Assembly: GCA_025800395.1 (NCBI GenBank) | Contig: JAOXRU010000284.1 | Coordinates: forward strand, 1 to 54,425 | DNA length: 54,425 nt | Reading direction: 5' to 3' | Origin: Flavobacteriaceae bacterium | Lineage (GTDB): Bacteria > Bacteroidota > Bacteroidia > Flavobacteriales > Flavobacteriaceae | Part shown: positions 1 to 10,381 of the stretch, in pieces | Layout: each line of letters starts with the position of its first letter | Numbering within the stretch: the stretch's first letter is position 1 | The notes under the pieces: generated by a model | What the model was told of the DNA's origin: nothing | What the model saw: the letters and a program-made list of their open reading frames with translations, nothing else | Database searches by the model: none | Made by a program: the position numbers and the translations under genes

Positions 1-42
1 TATCGCCAGCTTGGTCTCATTCTCTACATTGGTGTCCTTCAT
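1..42 (-). CDS. Possible 5' end of a gene running off the left edge
   Basis: Reading leftwards from an ATG at 42 there are 14 open codons before the window ends, encoding MKDTNVENETKLAI. This is far too short to assign a family. The AT-rich stretch just upstream (43-60) would suit a start region, but no clear -7 element was found. It is recorded only because a gene on this strand would continue the minus-strand direction of the next two genes. Random chance could give such a short open frame. Confidence 0.3.
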   Translation of the reverse strand, partial: MKDTNVENETKLAI

Positions 43-562
43 ATCTAATATTATTGGTTAAATGATATCCATCCCCCTACGGAGCTGCACCGCATTTGCC
101 TCGTAAAATGGCAGTTGCACACCCCATTAAGGAGCAGCAAACACACCTGATCCAAGCGCTAAAAGCACCCGAGCAAGAAGGGAATCCATTATAATTAGTT
201 ATGAAGTTTGTGTAAAGTAGGGCTAATATACGAAAAATCCTTCAATATTGGTAGTTATTGGCTGTTGGTTATTGGTATCAATTGCAATTATTTGAAAGAA
301 ATGGCAAAACCCAAACCATAAAAAATAGACAGAAACACAGGAACAGATATATCTGGAGGAGGAATTTATCGGATAAGCGCAGATCTTTATTTTCCCTAAG
401 AGGATGGAGTTACACCTTCATCCATTGGAAATAAGACCATTGTCACCGATCTCATTTTATACAGCAGAAAGGCATGCCTTTCTGTTTTCAGGGATTAGTT
501 TATTAGGGATTAGTGACTAGGAAATAGGGACTAGTTTTTTAAAAAACGACACCAATTATCCC

Positions 563-591
563 CCAATGTAGAGGCGTATAGCAATACGCCC
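563..591. repeat. Palindromic intergenic repeat, diverged copy
   Basis: CCAATGTAGAGGCGTATAGC is followed by AATACGCCC. It is a diverged member of the GGGGCGTATTGC family found again at 686-906, 52732-52760 and in part at 54267-54285. GGCGTAT and ATACGCC can pair as a hairpin. Confidence 0.6.
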
Positions 592-628
592 TCAGCCCCA
601 ACCATGGCTTCCAAGAATACCCCCTCAG

Positions 629-659
629 CTGTGTGCGTAAGTCATATCGAACTCACGTT
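629..659 (+). repeat. Solo end of MITE-like element
   Basis: This 31-bp stretch matches the right end of the element copy at 52268-52694 (ACTGTGTGCGTAAGT, then ATATCGAACTCACGTT) with about one or two differences. The inner part and the other end are absent. It is best read as a decayed or broken copy. Confidence 0.6.
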
Positions 660-685
660 ATAATACGTTCATTAAGAATAATGAA

Positions 686-906
686 CCAATGTAGGGGCGT
701 ATTGCATACGCCCATTTGCGTCACTGAAAACCAAAATACGACGCCCTACGGCATTTACGAAAAATACCACCAATGCAGGGGCGTATAGCAATACGCCCAT
801 TCGTGTCACCGAAAACGAATATATGACGCCCTACGGCATTTACAAAAAACACACCAATGTAGGGGCGTATTGCATACGCCCATTCGTGTCACTGAAAACG
901 AAAAAT
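686..906. repeat. Tandem palindromic intergenic repeat, 2.6 units of 84 bp
   Basis: Units start with CCAATG at 686, 770 and 854, exactly 84 bp apart. Each holds a hairpin core (GGGGCGTAT, then ATACGCCC), then a CGTGTCACTGAAAAC-like segment, then GACGCCCTACGGCATTTAC. The third unit is cut off near 906, about 20 bp beyond the stop codon of the TlpA-like gene. The alternation TTGCA / TAGCA in the loops keeps the stem intact while the loop varies. Confidence 0.75.
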
Positions 907-926
907 GGTATAAAGATCCACTCCTT

Positions 927-2309
927 TTACAACATAGCGTCGAATGTGCTGCGAATTTTCGCATCTGACGGACGCTTGGCGTTGGCGTCTATGATGTTTC
1001 CCTCTGGATCTAATAAGATAAATTTGGGAATGGCTACGATCAAATAGTCTTTTATAAAATCCGAATCGAAACTGTTGTCGGCATACAATTGTACCCCAGA
1101 CAATTCACGGTCTGCTACCATTTGCTTCCATGCGTCATGGTCTTTTTTGTTGTCTACCGAAATACTCAAAAAAGCTATGTTTTTGTCATGATAGTCTTCT
1201 TCTAGTTTTTTGAGTGCAGGAATTTCAGCCAAACATGGCCCGCACCAAGTTGCCCATACATCTATATAGACATACTTGCCCTTAAAATCCGACAAGGAAG
1301 AAGTTCCGCCAGCAAAATTCTCATAGTTTTCAAAGCTAGGGGATACATTACCAGCTTTTAATCCTAGCAATCTGTTGTATTTGTCTTCTATAGAAGCAAT
1401 GTTGGCGCTATCGGTTGCTACCTTTTTGAAGGTTTCAAAATAGCTTTCTATATCTGTGGTGTACGTGATACCATAGCGAGCCGACTCATATGCCAAATGG
1501 TTTTTTATGATGTCACTTTTCGAAGATGCCAAGGCTTTCAAAAAGGCAACATCACTATCTAAGGTGCTGTCTTTCTCTACCACAGCCATACTTTCTTTTA
1601 TATAATAGTTGCGTACCAATTCTTTGTAGTTGTTAGAGAATTGATAATCTGCTTCGTTGGTATAATCTACCGATTTTAATTCGTCTGCAAACTGCGCACT
1701 GGCTTTAAAGTCTGGTTTCTTTGCATAATGACTGTGGTAGCGTTCGTATCTATTTATATACTGGAGATAATGGAAATGCAAATTTCTCTTCTCCAAAGCC
1801 AAATACGTAGCGGACAAACTATCTTGAGCGCCCAATATAGTCTCCAAACTGGTTTTTACAGCAAGCATTTTGTCTTTATATGCTTTTTCTTCTAGAGTGT
1901 ACACTTGGCTACCCATACTATGCAAACTGTCGTTGAGATAACGGTATTTGTTTTGAATGTAGTTGTTGGTACTTGCCCCTTTGCCCGAGATCGTAAGGGC
2001 TTCCTTGTCTTTGATATCTGCTTGTATGGTTAGGGCATTGCCTTTTTCTAAGTACAAGTCCGCTATGCGAGAGCGTCCTAGCCGAAGCATATAGTGCCCA
2101 TCGGGTATAGAAAGTGTGTCGGCAAAATGGCCGCCATCTAGTGATAGACTATCTACCACTTCGTTGTTTCCGTCGTAGAGCAGCATATGTTTGGCTTCTG
2201 TAGCATTTGCCAATTTACCCGCCAAGATGGTAGTGGTGGGTTCGGATACGGATTCTTTGCAGGATATTATAGCGATTGCTGCAAAAGTAATTGTAAAAAG
2301 TTTTTTCAT
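927..2309 (-). CDS. TlpA-like thiol-disulfide lipoprotein
   Basis: A 460-residue protein with a lipoprotein signal (Ile-Ile-Ser-Cys, lipid Cys at 17). The first third resembles the DUF4369-type beta domain that often precedes TlpA domains in Bacteroidota. The middle is charged and helical. The last 130 residues form a TlpA/AhpC thioredoxin fold with WCGPC at 355-359 and a cis-Pro in AIPKF (Pro 428). Such proteins reduce or oxidise exported disulfides on the periplasmic side. Its ATG overlaps the stop of the upstream dsbD-like gene by 4 bp, so the two are surely co-transcribed and DsbD may supply its electrons. Start choice is firm because of the signal peptide. Confidence 0.93.
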   Translation of the reverse strand: MKKLFTITFAAIAIISCKESVSEPTTTILAGKLANATEAKHMLLYDGNNEVVDSLSLDGGHFADTLSIPDGHYMLRLGRSRIADLYLEKGNALTIQADIKDKEALTISGKGASTNNYIQNKYRYLNDSLHSMGSQVYTLEEKAYKDKMLAVKTSLETILGAQDSLSATYLALEKRNLHFHYLQYINRYERYHSHYAKKPDFKASAQFADELKSVDYTNEADYQFSNNYKELVRNYYIKESMAVVEKDSTLDSDVAFLKALASSKSDIIKNHLAYESARYGITYTTDIESYFETFKKVATDSANIASIEDKYNRLLGLKAGNVSPSFENYENFAGGTSSLSDFKGKYVYIDVWATWCGPCLAEIPALKKLEEDYHDKNIAFLSISVDNKKDHDAWKQMVADRELSGVQLYADNSFDSDFIKDYLIVAIPKFILLDPEGNIIDANAKRPSDAKIRSTFDAML

Positions 2310-4441
2310 GGATGTGTATTTAGTTGTTTAAATGTATCGATTCCTTTTCGCAACCAGTCATGATAGACTTCTACTTCGGGAGTATAAGCGATGGGCGCAA
2401 CCAGATTGTTCTCCTCATGGTCCATCAATACATAAAATGGTTGGGAATTGGCTTTGTATTTTATGGTTTGTAATTCACTCCATTTCTCGCCTATATAACG
2501 TAGCTTTTTTCCAAGGCGAACTTGGGAGGCCACTACCTCATCTGAGGCTAAAGGACGCTTGTCGTCTACATAGAGAGAGAGGAGTACTACTTCGTTTTTT
2601 AGTATGGAAAGTATTTTGGGTTGGGGCCAAACATTTTGTTCCATTTTCCTGCAATTTACACAAGCCCAGCCCGTAAAATCTAATAGCACTGCTTTGCCAA
2701 CTTTCTTGGCATAAGCCAAGCCTTGGTCATAATCGTTGAAAGCTACTATATCGTGTGGTGCCAATAGGTGAGCGCCTTCTGGCAAAGGGGTAGGGGCACT
2801 GCGGACTCCCCTACCTTGGTAGCCTACCCCATAAGGAGATTCGCTATATTCTTGTGGAGGAGGAAACGCACTGATGAGACGCAGTGGGGCACCCCATAAA
2901 CCAGGCAACATATATAGGGTAAAGGCCAAAGATAGCAAGCCTAGCAGCAAACGCCCCACAGATATATGTGGTGTTGGACTATCGTGGGGAAGCCGTATTT
3001 TGCCGAGTAAATACAAACTCAAGGTACCAAATATGGCAACCCAAATGGCAATAAAGGTTTCTCTCTCAAACCAATGCAATTGCAATACCAAATCGGCTTG
3101 GGACAAAAATTTAAAGGCAAGGGCCAACTCCAAGAATCCCAAAACTACTTTTACCGTATTGAGCCAGCCTCCAGATTTTGGTAAACTGTGAAGCCATGCA
3201 GGAAAGGCTGCAAATAGCGCAAAAGGTAGTGCTATGGCTAAAGAAAATCCTAGCATGCCGACTATAGGTCCGGTTTTGCTCCCGCCCGCTGCAGCTTCTA
3301 CCAGTATGGTGCCTACTATTGGTCCAGTGCAAGAAAAGGAAACAATCGCCAAGGCCAAGGCCATAAAGAAAATACCAACAAAACCACCCTTGCTGGCTTT
3401 GTTGTCTATGGCGGTACCCCAACTGCTCGGTAGGGTGATTTCAAAAGCACCCAAAAAAGATATCGCAAATAATATAAGTATCGCAAAAAAGATAAGGTTG
3501 AACCATACATTGGTCGATAATTCGTTGAGGGCACTTGGACCAAAAATAGCCGATACCACTACGCCCAAAAGCACGTATATGATCATGATGCTCAATCCGT
3601 ACAATATGGCATTGCGTATGCCTTGTTCTTTGGTTTTGCTTTGTTTGGTGAAAAAACTCACCGTTAGTGGTATCATAGGGAAGACACAGGGTGTGAGCAA
3701 GGCGGCAAATCCAAAGATAAAGGCAAGCAAAAAGGTGTTCCATAGGCCTCTTTTCTGACTGGAAATACCAAATTCTGTTCCAGTTTCTGCCGCAATTTCT
3801 TTTTTGGCAGCAAGCATAGCTGGCTTGTCTGTCTCCTCTTTGTCGGATGACTTGGGTGCCGTTTTTATTTCTGTTGTATGGGAACTGCTCGTTATTCCAG
3901 TGGTTTCTTTCCAAGTTTTTTCTTTTGTAGGCTTTACCGGGCTTTCTTCATTTTTTAGAGCTTTATCCTCGGCATACATAGGCCGCTTAGATAGTTGTTT
4001 GGGGAATTCAAAAACCAAGTCCACAAAGGTCCTAGGGGTGCATTGGGTATCGTTGCAAGCCATAAACTCCACTTCCGCTTCTAGTTTTTCTATAGGAGCA
4101 ATTATCTGTATCTGTTGCACAAAACGAACACTGCCTTCAAAATACTTGATGTCCATTTTGAAAGTTTTGTCAAAATCGGTATAACCTGCTTCTTCTGTGG
4201 TTTTTCCTATCAATTGGTAGTTGTCCTGTTGCGAAAATGCAAATTGCGTGGCTATAGGTCCGCCTGCAGGTACCGCTTGAGAGTACAAATGCCAACCCAT
4301 TTCAATGTCGGCTATGGCAATAAGTTCCAATTTGGTCTCGGAAATTCGGTTTAGCTCCGTGCGCCATTTTACGGGTTCTACTATTTGTGCCCCTGCAAAT
4401 TGGAAAAAGGCCAACAATAAATACAAAATGACTCTTTTCAT
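2306..4441 (-). CDS. dsbD: DsbD-family thiol:disulfide interchange protein
   Basis: DsbD carries reducing power from cytoplasmic thioredoxin across the inner membrane to periplasmic partners. From the chosen ATG the product has 711 residues: a signal peptide, an N-terminal DsbD-alpha-like domain with a Cys pair (CNDTQC, 129-134), a Lys/Thr-rich linker, about eight membrane helices including [13 protein letters not shown] and FSCTGPIVG (the two membrane Cys), and a C-terminal thioredoxin domain with CVNC at 594-597. An upstream in-frame start would add 33 residues ahead of the signal peptide and is unlikely. The -7 element at 4490-4497 also supports the ATG at 4441. It forms an operon with the TlpA-like gene (ATGA overlap). 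Confidence 0.94.
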   Translation of the reverse strand: MKRVILYLLLAFFQFAGAQIVEPVKWRTELNRISETKLELIAIADIEMGWHLYSQAVPAGGPIATQFAFSQQDNYQLIGKTTEEAGYTDFDKTFKMDIKYFEGSVRFVQQIQIIAPIEKLEAEVEFMACNDTQCTPRTFVDLVFEFPKQLSKRPMYAEDKALKNEESPVKPTKEKTWKETTGITSSSHTTEIKTAPKSSDKEETDKPAMLAAKKEIAAETGTEFGISSQKRGLWNTFLLAFIFGFAALLTPCVFPMIPLTVSFFTKQSKTKEQGIRNAILYGLSIMIIYVLLGVVVSAIFGPSALNELSTNVWFNLIFFAILILFAISFLGAFEITLPSSWGTAIDNKASKGGFVGIFFMALALAIVSFSCTGPIVGTILVEAAAGGSKTGPIVGMLGFSLAIALPFALFAAFPAWLHSLPKSGGWLNTVKVVLGFLELALAFKFLSQADLVLQLHWFERETFIAIWVAIFGTLSLYLLGKIRLPHDSPTPHISVGRLLLGLLSLAFTLYMLPGLWGAPLRLISAFPPPQEYSESPYGVGYQGRGVRSAPTPLPEGAHLLAPHDIVAFNDYDQGLAYAKKVGKAVLLDFTGWACVNCRKMEQNVWPQPKILSILKNEVVLLSLYVDDKRPLASDEVVASQVRLGKKLRYIGEKWSELQTIKYKANSQPFYVLMDHEENNLVAPIAYTPEVEVYHDWLRKGIDTFKQLNTHP

Positions 4442-4489
4442 GAAGTACAATTTTATCAGGAAGTTAGGAGCTGATTTTGGAGATCGAAA

Positions 4490-4497
4490 CAAATTTA
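4490..4497 (-). promoter_or_regulatory. Promoter -7 element for dsbD-tlpA operon
   Basis: TAAATTTG on the minus strand is a full match to the Bacteroidota consensus TAnnTTTG. It lies 48 bp upstream of the dsbD ATG. No clear TTTG -33 box was seen. Confidence 0.5.
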
Positions 4498-4582
4498 GAT
4501 ATAAAATGCTTAATATTTTCATAAAATTGACTCGCAACAAAATCTTTTGATCGATTTCGCCACATATTCACAGGAATCCTTT

Positions 4583-4590
4583 TAGCTTTG
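4583..4590 (+). promoter_or_regulatory. Promoter -7 element for lipoprotein gene
   Basis: TAGCTTTG fits TAnnTTTG exactly and is 18 bp upstream of the ATG at 4609. A TTG at 4588 in frame with the gene lies inside this element and so cannot be the start of a transcript from it. Confidence 0.55.
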
Positions 4591-4608
4591 TGTTTTAAAT
4601 TTAAACAT

Positions 4609-5172
4609 ATGTTGCGCAATCGATCCTTTATAGTTGTTATTCTTGTTTCCGTTTTGTCTTTTGGAGGATGTGAACCAAATAAGAATTCCCAAGAACTCGG
4701 ACCAAAGCAAACCACCACCTTGAAGTTGGGGGTGGTGAAGAATTTGCCCAAGGTGCTTTTGCTCAATGTAGAGGTGGAGAAAGAACTAAAAGATTGGAAC
4801 GCTTTCAAACAATTGGAAGATAGTTTTAATACCCTATATAAGGTGCAGGATATTGCGAGTTTGAAGGTTTTTCTAGAGGATATGATTCAGAAAGAAATTG
4901 CATTGCATACAAAGGACTTTCCTAGCAATTTGAATCTGCCTAGTGTAAAAAGTCGTATAAAAGTGTTGAAAACCCTATTGCTGAAAATTAAAAATGACAC
5001 CAAGGACGCAACTATAGACGAGAAAGTATACGATACAAATTTGAAGGAGCTAGTTGGGGCTTATAATGCCCTTAGAAAACAAATTGATGAGGTAATAATC
5101 TACAAAATTAGCGAAAATATGGACGCTTATCTTCAAGATAGTATCCCTACAAGTTCAGAAATACTAGAGTAA
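4609..5172 (+). CDS. Lipoprotein of unknown function
   Basis: A 187-residue protein with a clean lipoprotein signal (SFGGC, lipid Cys at 21). The mature part is strongly charged and predicted helical, with many Lys, Asp and Leu and no Cys, which suggests a coiled or bundle structure. I do not recognise the family. It is transcribed divergently from the dsbD-tlpA operon from its own -7 element and is followed 78 bp later by the large secreted protein gene on the same strand. The start was set at 4609 because the upstream TTG falls in the promoter. Confidence 0.8.
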   Translation: MLRNRSFIVVILVSVLSFGGCEPNKNSQELGPKQTTTLKLGVVKNLPKVLLLNVEVEKELKDWNAFKQLEDSFNTLYKVQDIASLKVFLEDMIQKEIALHTKDFPSNLNLPSVKSRIKVLKTLLLKIKNDTKDATIDEKVYDTNLKELVGAYNALRKQIDEVIIYKISENMDAYLQDSIPTSSEILE

Positions 5173-5250
5173 AAAATTGCAAGTCCTATTTTTTTAAGTT
5201 ATTTTGTTGGACTAAGCCAAAAAATAATCCTATAAACAATTTGACTTGAA

Positions 5251-8200
5251 ATGAGAAAATTTTTACTTGTCTTCTGTGTAATGCTAACATACACAGTACA
5301 TTCTCAGTTTAATGAGGACGCACCTTGGATGCGAGAATTAAAGCAATCCAAAACCAATCAAAAAAATGCTGCAGCTGCTAGGGGAGTATCTTCACAGTAT
5401 AACTTGCAGGAAATATCCGACAGCTTCCATAAGTATTGGAAAGACAAAAACTGGCAAAAAAAAGGAAGTGGCTATAAGCCATTTATGCGCTGGTTGGAAC
5501 ATTGGCAATATTTTGTGGATGAAAATGGCTATTTGCCTACTTCCCAGAAGATGTGGCAGATGTACATGGAGAAAAAAAATAGTACTGCCCGACAACATCC
5601 AGATGCCGATTGGAAATCGATAGGGCCTTTTGCCAATACCCCTTCGACCAATCAATTGGCGGGGCAAGGACGACTCAATGTGATTGCCGTGGATCCCAAT
5701 AATGCCAATACTTGGTATGTGGGCGCTCCTGCTGGTGGCATATGGAAATCTACGGATGCAGGTCTCAATTGGAACAATCTTTTTGACGAATTTTTGCAAA
5801 TAGGGGTTTCGGGTATCGCTATCGATAAAAACGACTCGAATATTATTTATATTGCTACTGGAGACGATGATGCTGGGGATTCTTATGGGATCGGTGTTTT
5901 TAAGTCTACCGATGGGGGAACCACTTGGAATCCAACAGGATTGGATGCTTCCATTTCCCCAGAGGACCTTAGCGAGATTTATATCGATCCCGATGATAGC
6001 AATACCCTATGGGTGGCTAGCTCAGATGGGGTATGGAAATCTACCGATGCTGGGGCAAATTGGACCCAAACTTTGAATGGTGTGAAAATTCATGATCTCA
6101 AACTAAAACCAGGGGATAGCGATGTGCTATATGCCCTAAATGAAGTGCGCTTCTATAAATCAACCAATGGTGGAACAGATTTTACAAAAATAGAGGACGC
6201 TAGCTTACCAACGGCTGGTAGTAGAGGGGTAATTGCCGTTACCGCTGCAGATCCCAATATGGTATACATATTGAGTTCTAAAACGGCCGCTAATGATTAT
6301 GCATACCAGGGAATTTATAAGTCCACAGATAGTGGAGAAACTTTTGATAAAACCAATAACTCGGTAAATTTGATGGAAAGCGCACAGGCTTGGTACGATT
6401 TGGCATTTGAAGTGTCTCAAACCAACCCAGATGAATTGTATGTGGGTTGTTTGAATATTTGGAAATCCACCAATGGAGGAAATACCTTTAGCCAATTAAA
6501 TGAGTGGTTTACCGGAAATGCAGCCTATACGCATGCAGATATCCATATGTTGCGTTTTTTCAATAATACGCTTTTTGCCTGTACCGATGGTGGTATTTAT
6601 ACCAGTACAGATGGAGGAACAACATTTACAGATCATTCGGAAACATTGGGCATTAGTCAGTTCTATCGGATTACGGTATCTTCTCAGAATTCTCAAAAGA
6701 TCATCGGAGGACTGCAAGACAATGGTGGTTTTGTGAGAAATGGAACGACTTGGTCTTCTTATCATGGGGGAGATGGTATGGGTAACGTTATGGACCCTTC
6801 CAACGATGATTTGTTGTTTGGCTTTATGCAATTCGGACAACGCCTTTTTGTTTCTACCAATTCGGGCGCTTCTTTGGTGGGATCTGTAATATCACCAAAC
6901 AATGGAAATACCCGTGGAGAGTGGGTTACTCCTCTGGAGGTAAATCATGAAGGTACCATTTATTCTGGTTTTAATGCACTCTATAAATTGAATGGCTCCC
7001 AATGGAAAAAGGTATCTAGTTTCTTCGATTCCAATGTGCGTCGTATATCTCTAGATCCCAAAAATACCGATGTGATTTATCTATCTCTTGTTGGAGGAGA
7101 CGATAGAAAGATTCTAAAGAAAAGTACCGATGCAGGGAAAACTTTTACCAATATGTTTACCTTCCCTGCTACTATCAATCATATAGAGGTGAATAATCTC
7201 AATACCGATATCCTATACGTCACTACTGGTATTGAGAATGGTGCAGGTGTGTTTAAATCTACCGATGGTGGACAGACTTTTACCGATATAACTGGCAATT
7301 TGCCAATCAATAGCCCTTTTATTACTATAGCGCATCAGGGAAGAGACGAAACCAATCCTGTATTTGTTGGAACAGGCATCGGCGTGTTTCGCATAGATGA
7401 TACCCTTAGCGAATGGGAAGAATACGATATGGGATTGCCCAATGTTTCTATTAGAGAGCTGGATATCAACCTAAAGGATAAAGTCATCACTGCAGCTACT
7501 TTTGGTAGGGGTATTTGGCAGTCACCAATTCCTTTTGCAGTGCCAGCTACTGATATCGAATTGGCTGCGGTCAGTCCAGGTATAGGGAGCATGGTATGTA
7601 GTGCTTTTACACCGCAGATTAGCTTCAAAAATAGTGGACAAAGTACCATTACAGAAGCCACCATTACGTATTCTATAAATGGTGGAGCAACACAAACTTT
7701 TAACTTTAGTGGTAGTGTAGCTAGTGGTGCTACTCAGGTGGTAGATTTGCCAGAAATAAACCAGTCTGTGATAACAGGTGCCGTTTTCTTGGATATTTCT
7801 TTGGATATAGATGGCGATGCTTTTGAGGATAACAACTCTGGAAATATTGTTGCCTTTATTGGAAAAACAGGAGCAGAAAATGATAGATATACCTTTGAAG
7901 GAGATTCGGATGCAATGTACACCTACAACGAAGGAAAACCTTTTGAGTCTATATGGGAGAAAGGAGTGCCAAGTGGTTCAAAACTCAATAAGGCAGCTTC
8001 TGGAACCAATGTGTATGCAACCAATTTGGATGGAAATCACCCAGATCAAACAATTTCTTATCTGGTGTCTCCTTGTTATGATATGACGCAATTTACTGCC
8101 CCAGTATTGTCTTTTGATATGGCATTTGACTTGGAAAAAGATTGGGATGTAATCTATGTAGAGTATACTACCGATGGTGGAGCCAATTGGCAAATTCTTG

Positions 8201-9378
8201 GAGAGAAAGCAGATGGATGGTACAATAGTGATCGTACTTACAATGGAAGTGATTGTAACAATTGCCCAGGAAAACAATGGACAGGTACCGATACAAGCCT
8301 CAAGAAATATTCGTACGACTTCAAGGCCAAAGCTGCGGCAGGAGAAACCGATCTGTCTGGGGAAAGTAATATTATCTTCCGTTTCAAATTTCATTCGGAT
8401 GAGCTCACCAACCAAGAAGGAGTGGTTATAGATAACTTCGCTTTGGAAAACCCAGATAAAGATGGAGATGGAATTGGAAACGACGCAGACAACTGTGGCA
8501 ATATTGCCAATGCTGGACAAGAAGATTTTGATGGCGACGGTATAGGAGATGTCTGTGATATGGATATCGATAACGACGGTATTCCAAATGATGAGGACAA
8601 CTGCGATAATACCCCATTGGGAGATCTAGTGGATATTAGAGGTTGTTCGGTGTTTTCTTTGGCAAAGGACAATTTTGGTATTACTATAAAAGGAGAAACT
8701 TGTGCTACCAAAAACAATGGTAGTATACGTATTACTGCTGCTAAAAACCTCAATTATACTGCTACGCTTTCGGGAGATGCTACAGCTACCAAAACTTTTA
8801 GTTCGAATACAGAATTTGAAAATCTACAAGCAGGTAATTATACGGTATGCTTTACTGTAGATACTGCTCCAGAGTGGAAAGCTTGTTTTGATGTGGTGGT
8901 TTCGCAGCCCGACGAACTTCAGGTGAGTGGCCATGCAGATTTGGCTGCAAAAATATTCACTGTAGATTTGAAAGGAGCAGATACCTATTATATCACGATG
9001 AACGACAAAATGTATACCACCACAGCTTCTAGCTTTAGCATGCCATTGGATAAGAAGGAAAATAGTCTGGAGGTTCGTACCGATTTGGATTGTCAGGGTG
9101 TTTATAGAGAGAAAATCATCACTTCTGCAGAAATGCTGGTATATCCAAACCCAGTAGAAGGAGAGGATCTTAAGATCAACCTTGGAATAGATAATTTGAA
9201 CACTGTAGAATTGTCTATGTTTGACATTTCTGGTACCATGATCTTTAAGAAAGATTTCCCAGTATATAAAAATCAAGTTGCTGTAGGGGTAGATCACTTG
9301 CCACAAGGTGTGTATTTGTTGCATGTGAAAACGCCAGAGAAGAGATTAACCTATAGAATTGTAAGAAGAAAAAATTAG
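5251..9378 (+). CDS. Large secreted BNR/sortilin-type repeat protein with T9SS sorting domain
   Basis: A 1375-residue exported protein with a Sec signal at 1-18. Residues about 120-770 hold many BNR/Asp-box repeats (forms such as SxDGGxTW, KSTDAG, STNGG), which fold as beta-propellers in sialidases, VPS10/sortilin and exo-glucanase proteins. A CARDB-like and a jelly-roll-like segment follow. Residues about 1068-1130 are thrombospondin type 3 Ca-binding repeats (DxDGDGIGD, DNDGIPNDED). The last 80 residues (YPNPVEG through the basic end) are a type A Por/T9SS sorting domain, so the protein is likely exported by type IX secretion and fixed to the surface. No catalytic residues could be assigned; surface binding or degradation of a polymer is only a guess. 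Confidence 0.9.
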   Translation: MRKFLLVFCVMLTYTVHSQFNEDAPWMRELKQSKTNQKNAAAARGVSSQYNLQEISDSFHKYWKDKNWQKKGSGYKPFMRWLEHWQYFVDENGYLPTSQKMWQMYMEKKNSTARQHPDADWKSIGPFANTPSTNQLAGQGRLNVIAVDPNNANTWYVGAPAGGIWKSTDAGLNWNNLFDEFLQIGVSGIAIDKNDSNIIYIATGDDDAGDSYGIGVFKSTDGGTTWNPTGLDASISPEDLSEIYIDPDDSNTLWVASSDGVWKSTDAGANWTQTLNGVKIHDLKLKPGDSDVLYALNEVRFYKSTNGGTDFTKIEDASLPTAGSRGVIAVTAADPNMVYILSSKTAANDYAYQGIYKSTDSGETFDKTNNSVNLMESAQAWYDLAFEVSQTNPDELYVGCLNIWKSTNGGNTFSQLNEWFTGNAAYTHADIHMLRFFNNTLFACTDGGIYTSTDGGTTFTDHSETLGISQFYRITVSSQNSQKIIGGLQDNGGFVRNGTTWSSYHGGDGMGNVMDPSNDDLLFGFMQFGQRLFVSTNSGASLVGSVISPNNGNTRGEWVTPLEVNHEGTIYSGFNALYKLNGSQWKKVSSFFDSNVRRISLDPKNTDVIYLSLVGGDDRKILKKSTDAGKTFTNMFTFPATINHIEVNNLNTDILYVTTGIENGAGVFKSTDGGQTFTDITGNLPINSPFITIAHQGRDETNPVFVGTGIGVFRIDDTLSEWEEYDMGLPNVSIRELDINLKDKVITAATFGRGIWQSPIPFAVPATDIELAAVSPGIGSMVCSAFTPQISFKNSGQSTITEATITYSINGGATQTFNFSGSVASGATQVVDLPEINQSVITGAVFLDISLDIDGDAFEDNNSGNIVAFIGKTGAENDRYTFEGDSDAMYTYNEGKPFESIWEKGVPSGSKLNKAASGTNVYATNLDGNHPDQTISYLVSPCYDMTQFTAPVLSFDMAFDLEKDWDVIYVEYTTDGGANWQILGEKADGWYNSDRTYNGSDCNNCPGKQWTGTDTSLKKYSYDFKAKAAAGETDLSGESNIIFRFKFHSDELTNQEGVVIDNFALENPDKDGDGIGNDADNCGNIANAGQEDFDGDGIGDVCDMDIDNDGIPNDEDNCDNTPLGDLVDIRGCSVFSLAKDNFGITIKGETCATKNNGSIRITAAKNLNYTATLSGDATATKTFSSNTEFENLQAGNYTVCFTVDTAPEWKACFDVVVSQPDELQVSGHADLAAKIFTVDLKGADTYYITMNDKMYTTTASSFSMPLDKKENSLEVRTDLDCQGVYREKIITSAEMLVYPNPVEGEDLKINLGIDNLNTVELSMFDISGTMIFKKDFPVYKNQVAVGVDHLPQGVYLLHVKTPEKRLTYRIVRRKN

Positions 9379-9384
9379 AAAAAG

Positions 9385-10065
9385 ATGAAAAAAGTAACAA
9401 CATATTTAATTGCCTTATTTGGTCTGGGTCTTATGGTGTCTTGCGGTGATAGTGGACCTGTTGATCCTGTAGCAGCTATTTTGGTTTTTCCAGAAAAAAA
9501 TGCAGTATGTCAGGAAGGGAAGGTTATTAACGAAACCAAGAGTGAAGTTGTGTTTCGTTGGAATAAGGCCGATGGTGCCGACAAATACAAGATCACTGTA
9601 GTGAATCTAAATACCCAAGGAAAATCTTTTAAAACCGTAGAAGCTACAGAATATGGTATGCAAATAGATAGAGGAGTACCTTATGAGTGGTATATAACTT
9701 CTATATCCAATAGTGTAGATAAACCTATGGATAGCGAAAAATGGCGTTTCTTTAATGCTGGTGCGGGTGTAGAAAGCCACCCTCCATTCCCAGCCACTGC
9801 TGTTTCTCCAAAACCAGGAAACACCTTGGATGCTGCAGGAGATAAAACCATCGAATGGGAAGCATCGGATGTGGATGATGATATTGTTTCCTACGATTTG
9901 CTTTTTGATACGGTAAATCCGCCAGTTGCTAGTGCAGGAAATTTTACTACCACATCGGCTGTAGTGACAACAACTGCATCTACGCAGTATTATTGGAGAG
10001 TGATTGCTAAAGATGCAAAAAACAATACTTCTATGTCGGAAGTGTTTACTTTCGCTATAAAATAG
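9385..10065 (+). CDS. Fibronectin type III-like lipoprotein
   Basis: A 226-residue lipoprotein (signal ending MVSCG, lipid Cys at 20) with two beta-sandwich segments, about 30-125 and 135-226, of the kind that start with FPEKNAVC and WEASDVDDD and end in YYWRV.AKD, typical of FN3-like modules in Bacteroidota. It begins 6 bp after the stop of the T9SS protein gene, so both are co-expressed; it may anchor or partner the big secreted protein at the outer membrane. Partner role is inference from position only. Confidence 0.82.
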   Translation: MKKVTTYLIALFGLGLMVSCGDSGPVDPVAAILVFPEKNAVCQEGKVINETKSEVVFRWNKADGADKYKITVVNLNTQGKSFKTVEATEYGMQIDRGVPYEWYITSISNSVDKPMDSEKWRFFNAGAGVESHPPFPATAVSPKPGNTLDAAGDKTIEWEASDVDDDIVSYDLLFDTVNPPVASAGNFTTTSAVVTTTASTQYYWRVIAKDAKNNTSMSEVFTFAIK

Positions 10066-10077
10066 TATAAGTGCCAT

Positions 10078-10108
10078 GCCCATCTCGTTTTGCTAGATGG
10101 GCTTTTTT
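10078..10108 (+). terminator. Rho-independent terminator
   Basis: GCCCATCT and AGATGGGC pair as an 8-bp stem, followed by a run of six T. It ends the operon of the T9SS protein and the lipoprotein. Confidence 0.85.
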
Positions 10109-10123
10109 ATGCTTTTGTAAAGC

Positions 10124-10155
10124 AAAGCCACGGAATGAATGAGGTGGCTTTTTAT
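10124..10155 (+). terminator. Second hairpin terminator
   Basis: AAAGCCAC and GTGGCTTT pair around a 12-base loop and are followed by a T-rich run. It may be a back-up terminator in tandem with the one at 10078. Apart from these hairpins I see nothing in the 316-bp gap. Confidence 0.5.
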
Positions 10156-10320
10156 TCTTTGCGGCACAGTCTGGGAAGTAATTCCAGCAACTTCAAATGT
10201 TAATTGGTGTAGGTTGTAGGTGTGGGGCTGGTCTCTTTTGTTTCATTGGGTTTGTCTTGCCGCTATGGGCTATTAGCCATTTATAGACCGGTATTTTCGT
10301 TCTGCATTTTGCGCAGCTAA

Positions 10321-10353
10321 CAAAAAAAACGTCCTAGCAAAGGCTAAGACGTC
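10321..10353 (-). terminator. Terminator of the TPR protein gene
   Basis: On the minus strand ACGTCTTAGC pairs imperfectly with GCTAGGACGT and is followed by eight T. It sits 30 bp past the stop of the minus-strand TPR gene. Confidence 0.7.
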
Positions 10354-10381
10354 TATGGGTTATAAAAAGGTGTTTTGCTGC

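Larger units (their letters stand above)
43..926. other. Gene-free region at left end
   Basis: No coding frame here looks real. From 490 to 535 there are small direct repeats of GGGATTAGT or GGGACTAGT. From 563 to 906 the region is made of palindromic GGGGCGTAT-type repeats, listed separately. From 629 to 659 lies one end of the MITE-like element family. Open frames that cross 823-1047 on the plus strand are made of repeat sequence and the antisense of the next gene. Confidence 0.6.

Noticed and set aside
823-1047. Plus-strand open frame of 74 codons
   Set aside because: It is made of the palindromic repeat and the antisense of the TlpA-like gene end; composition is not protein-like.
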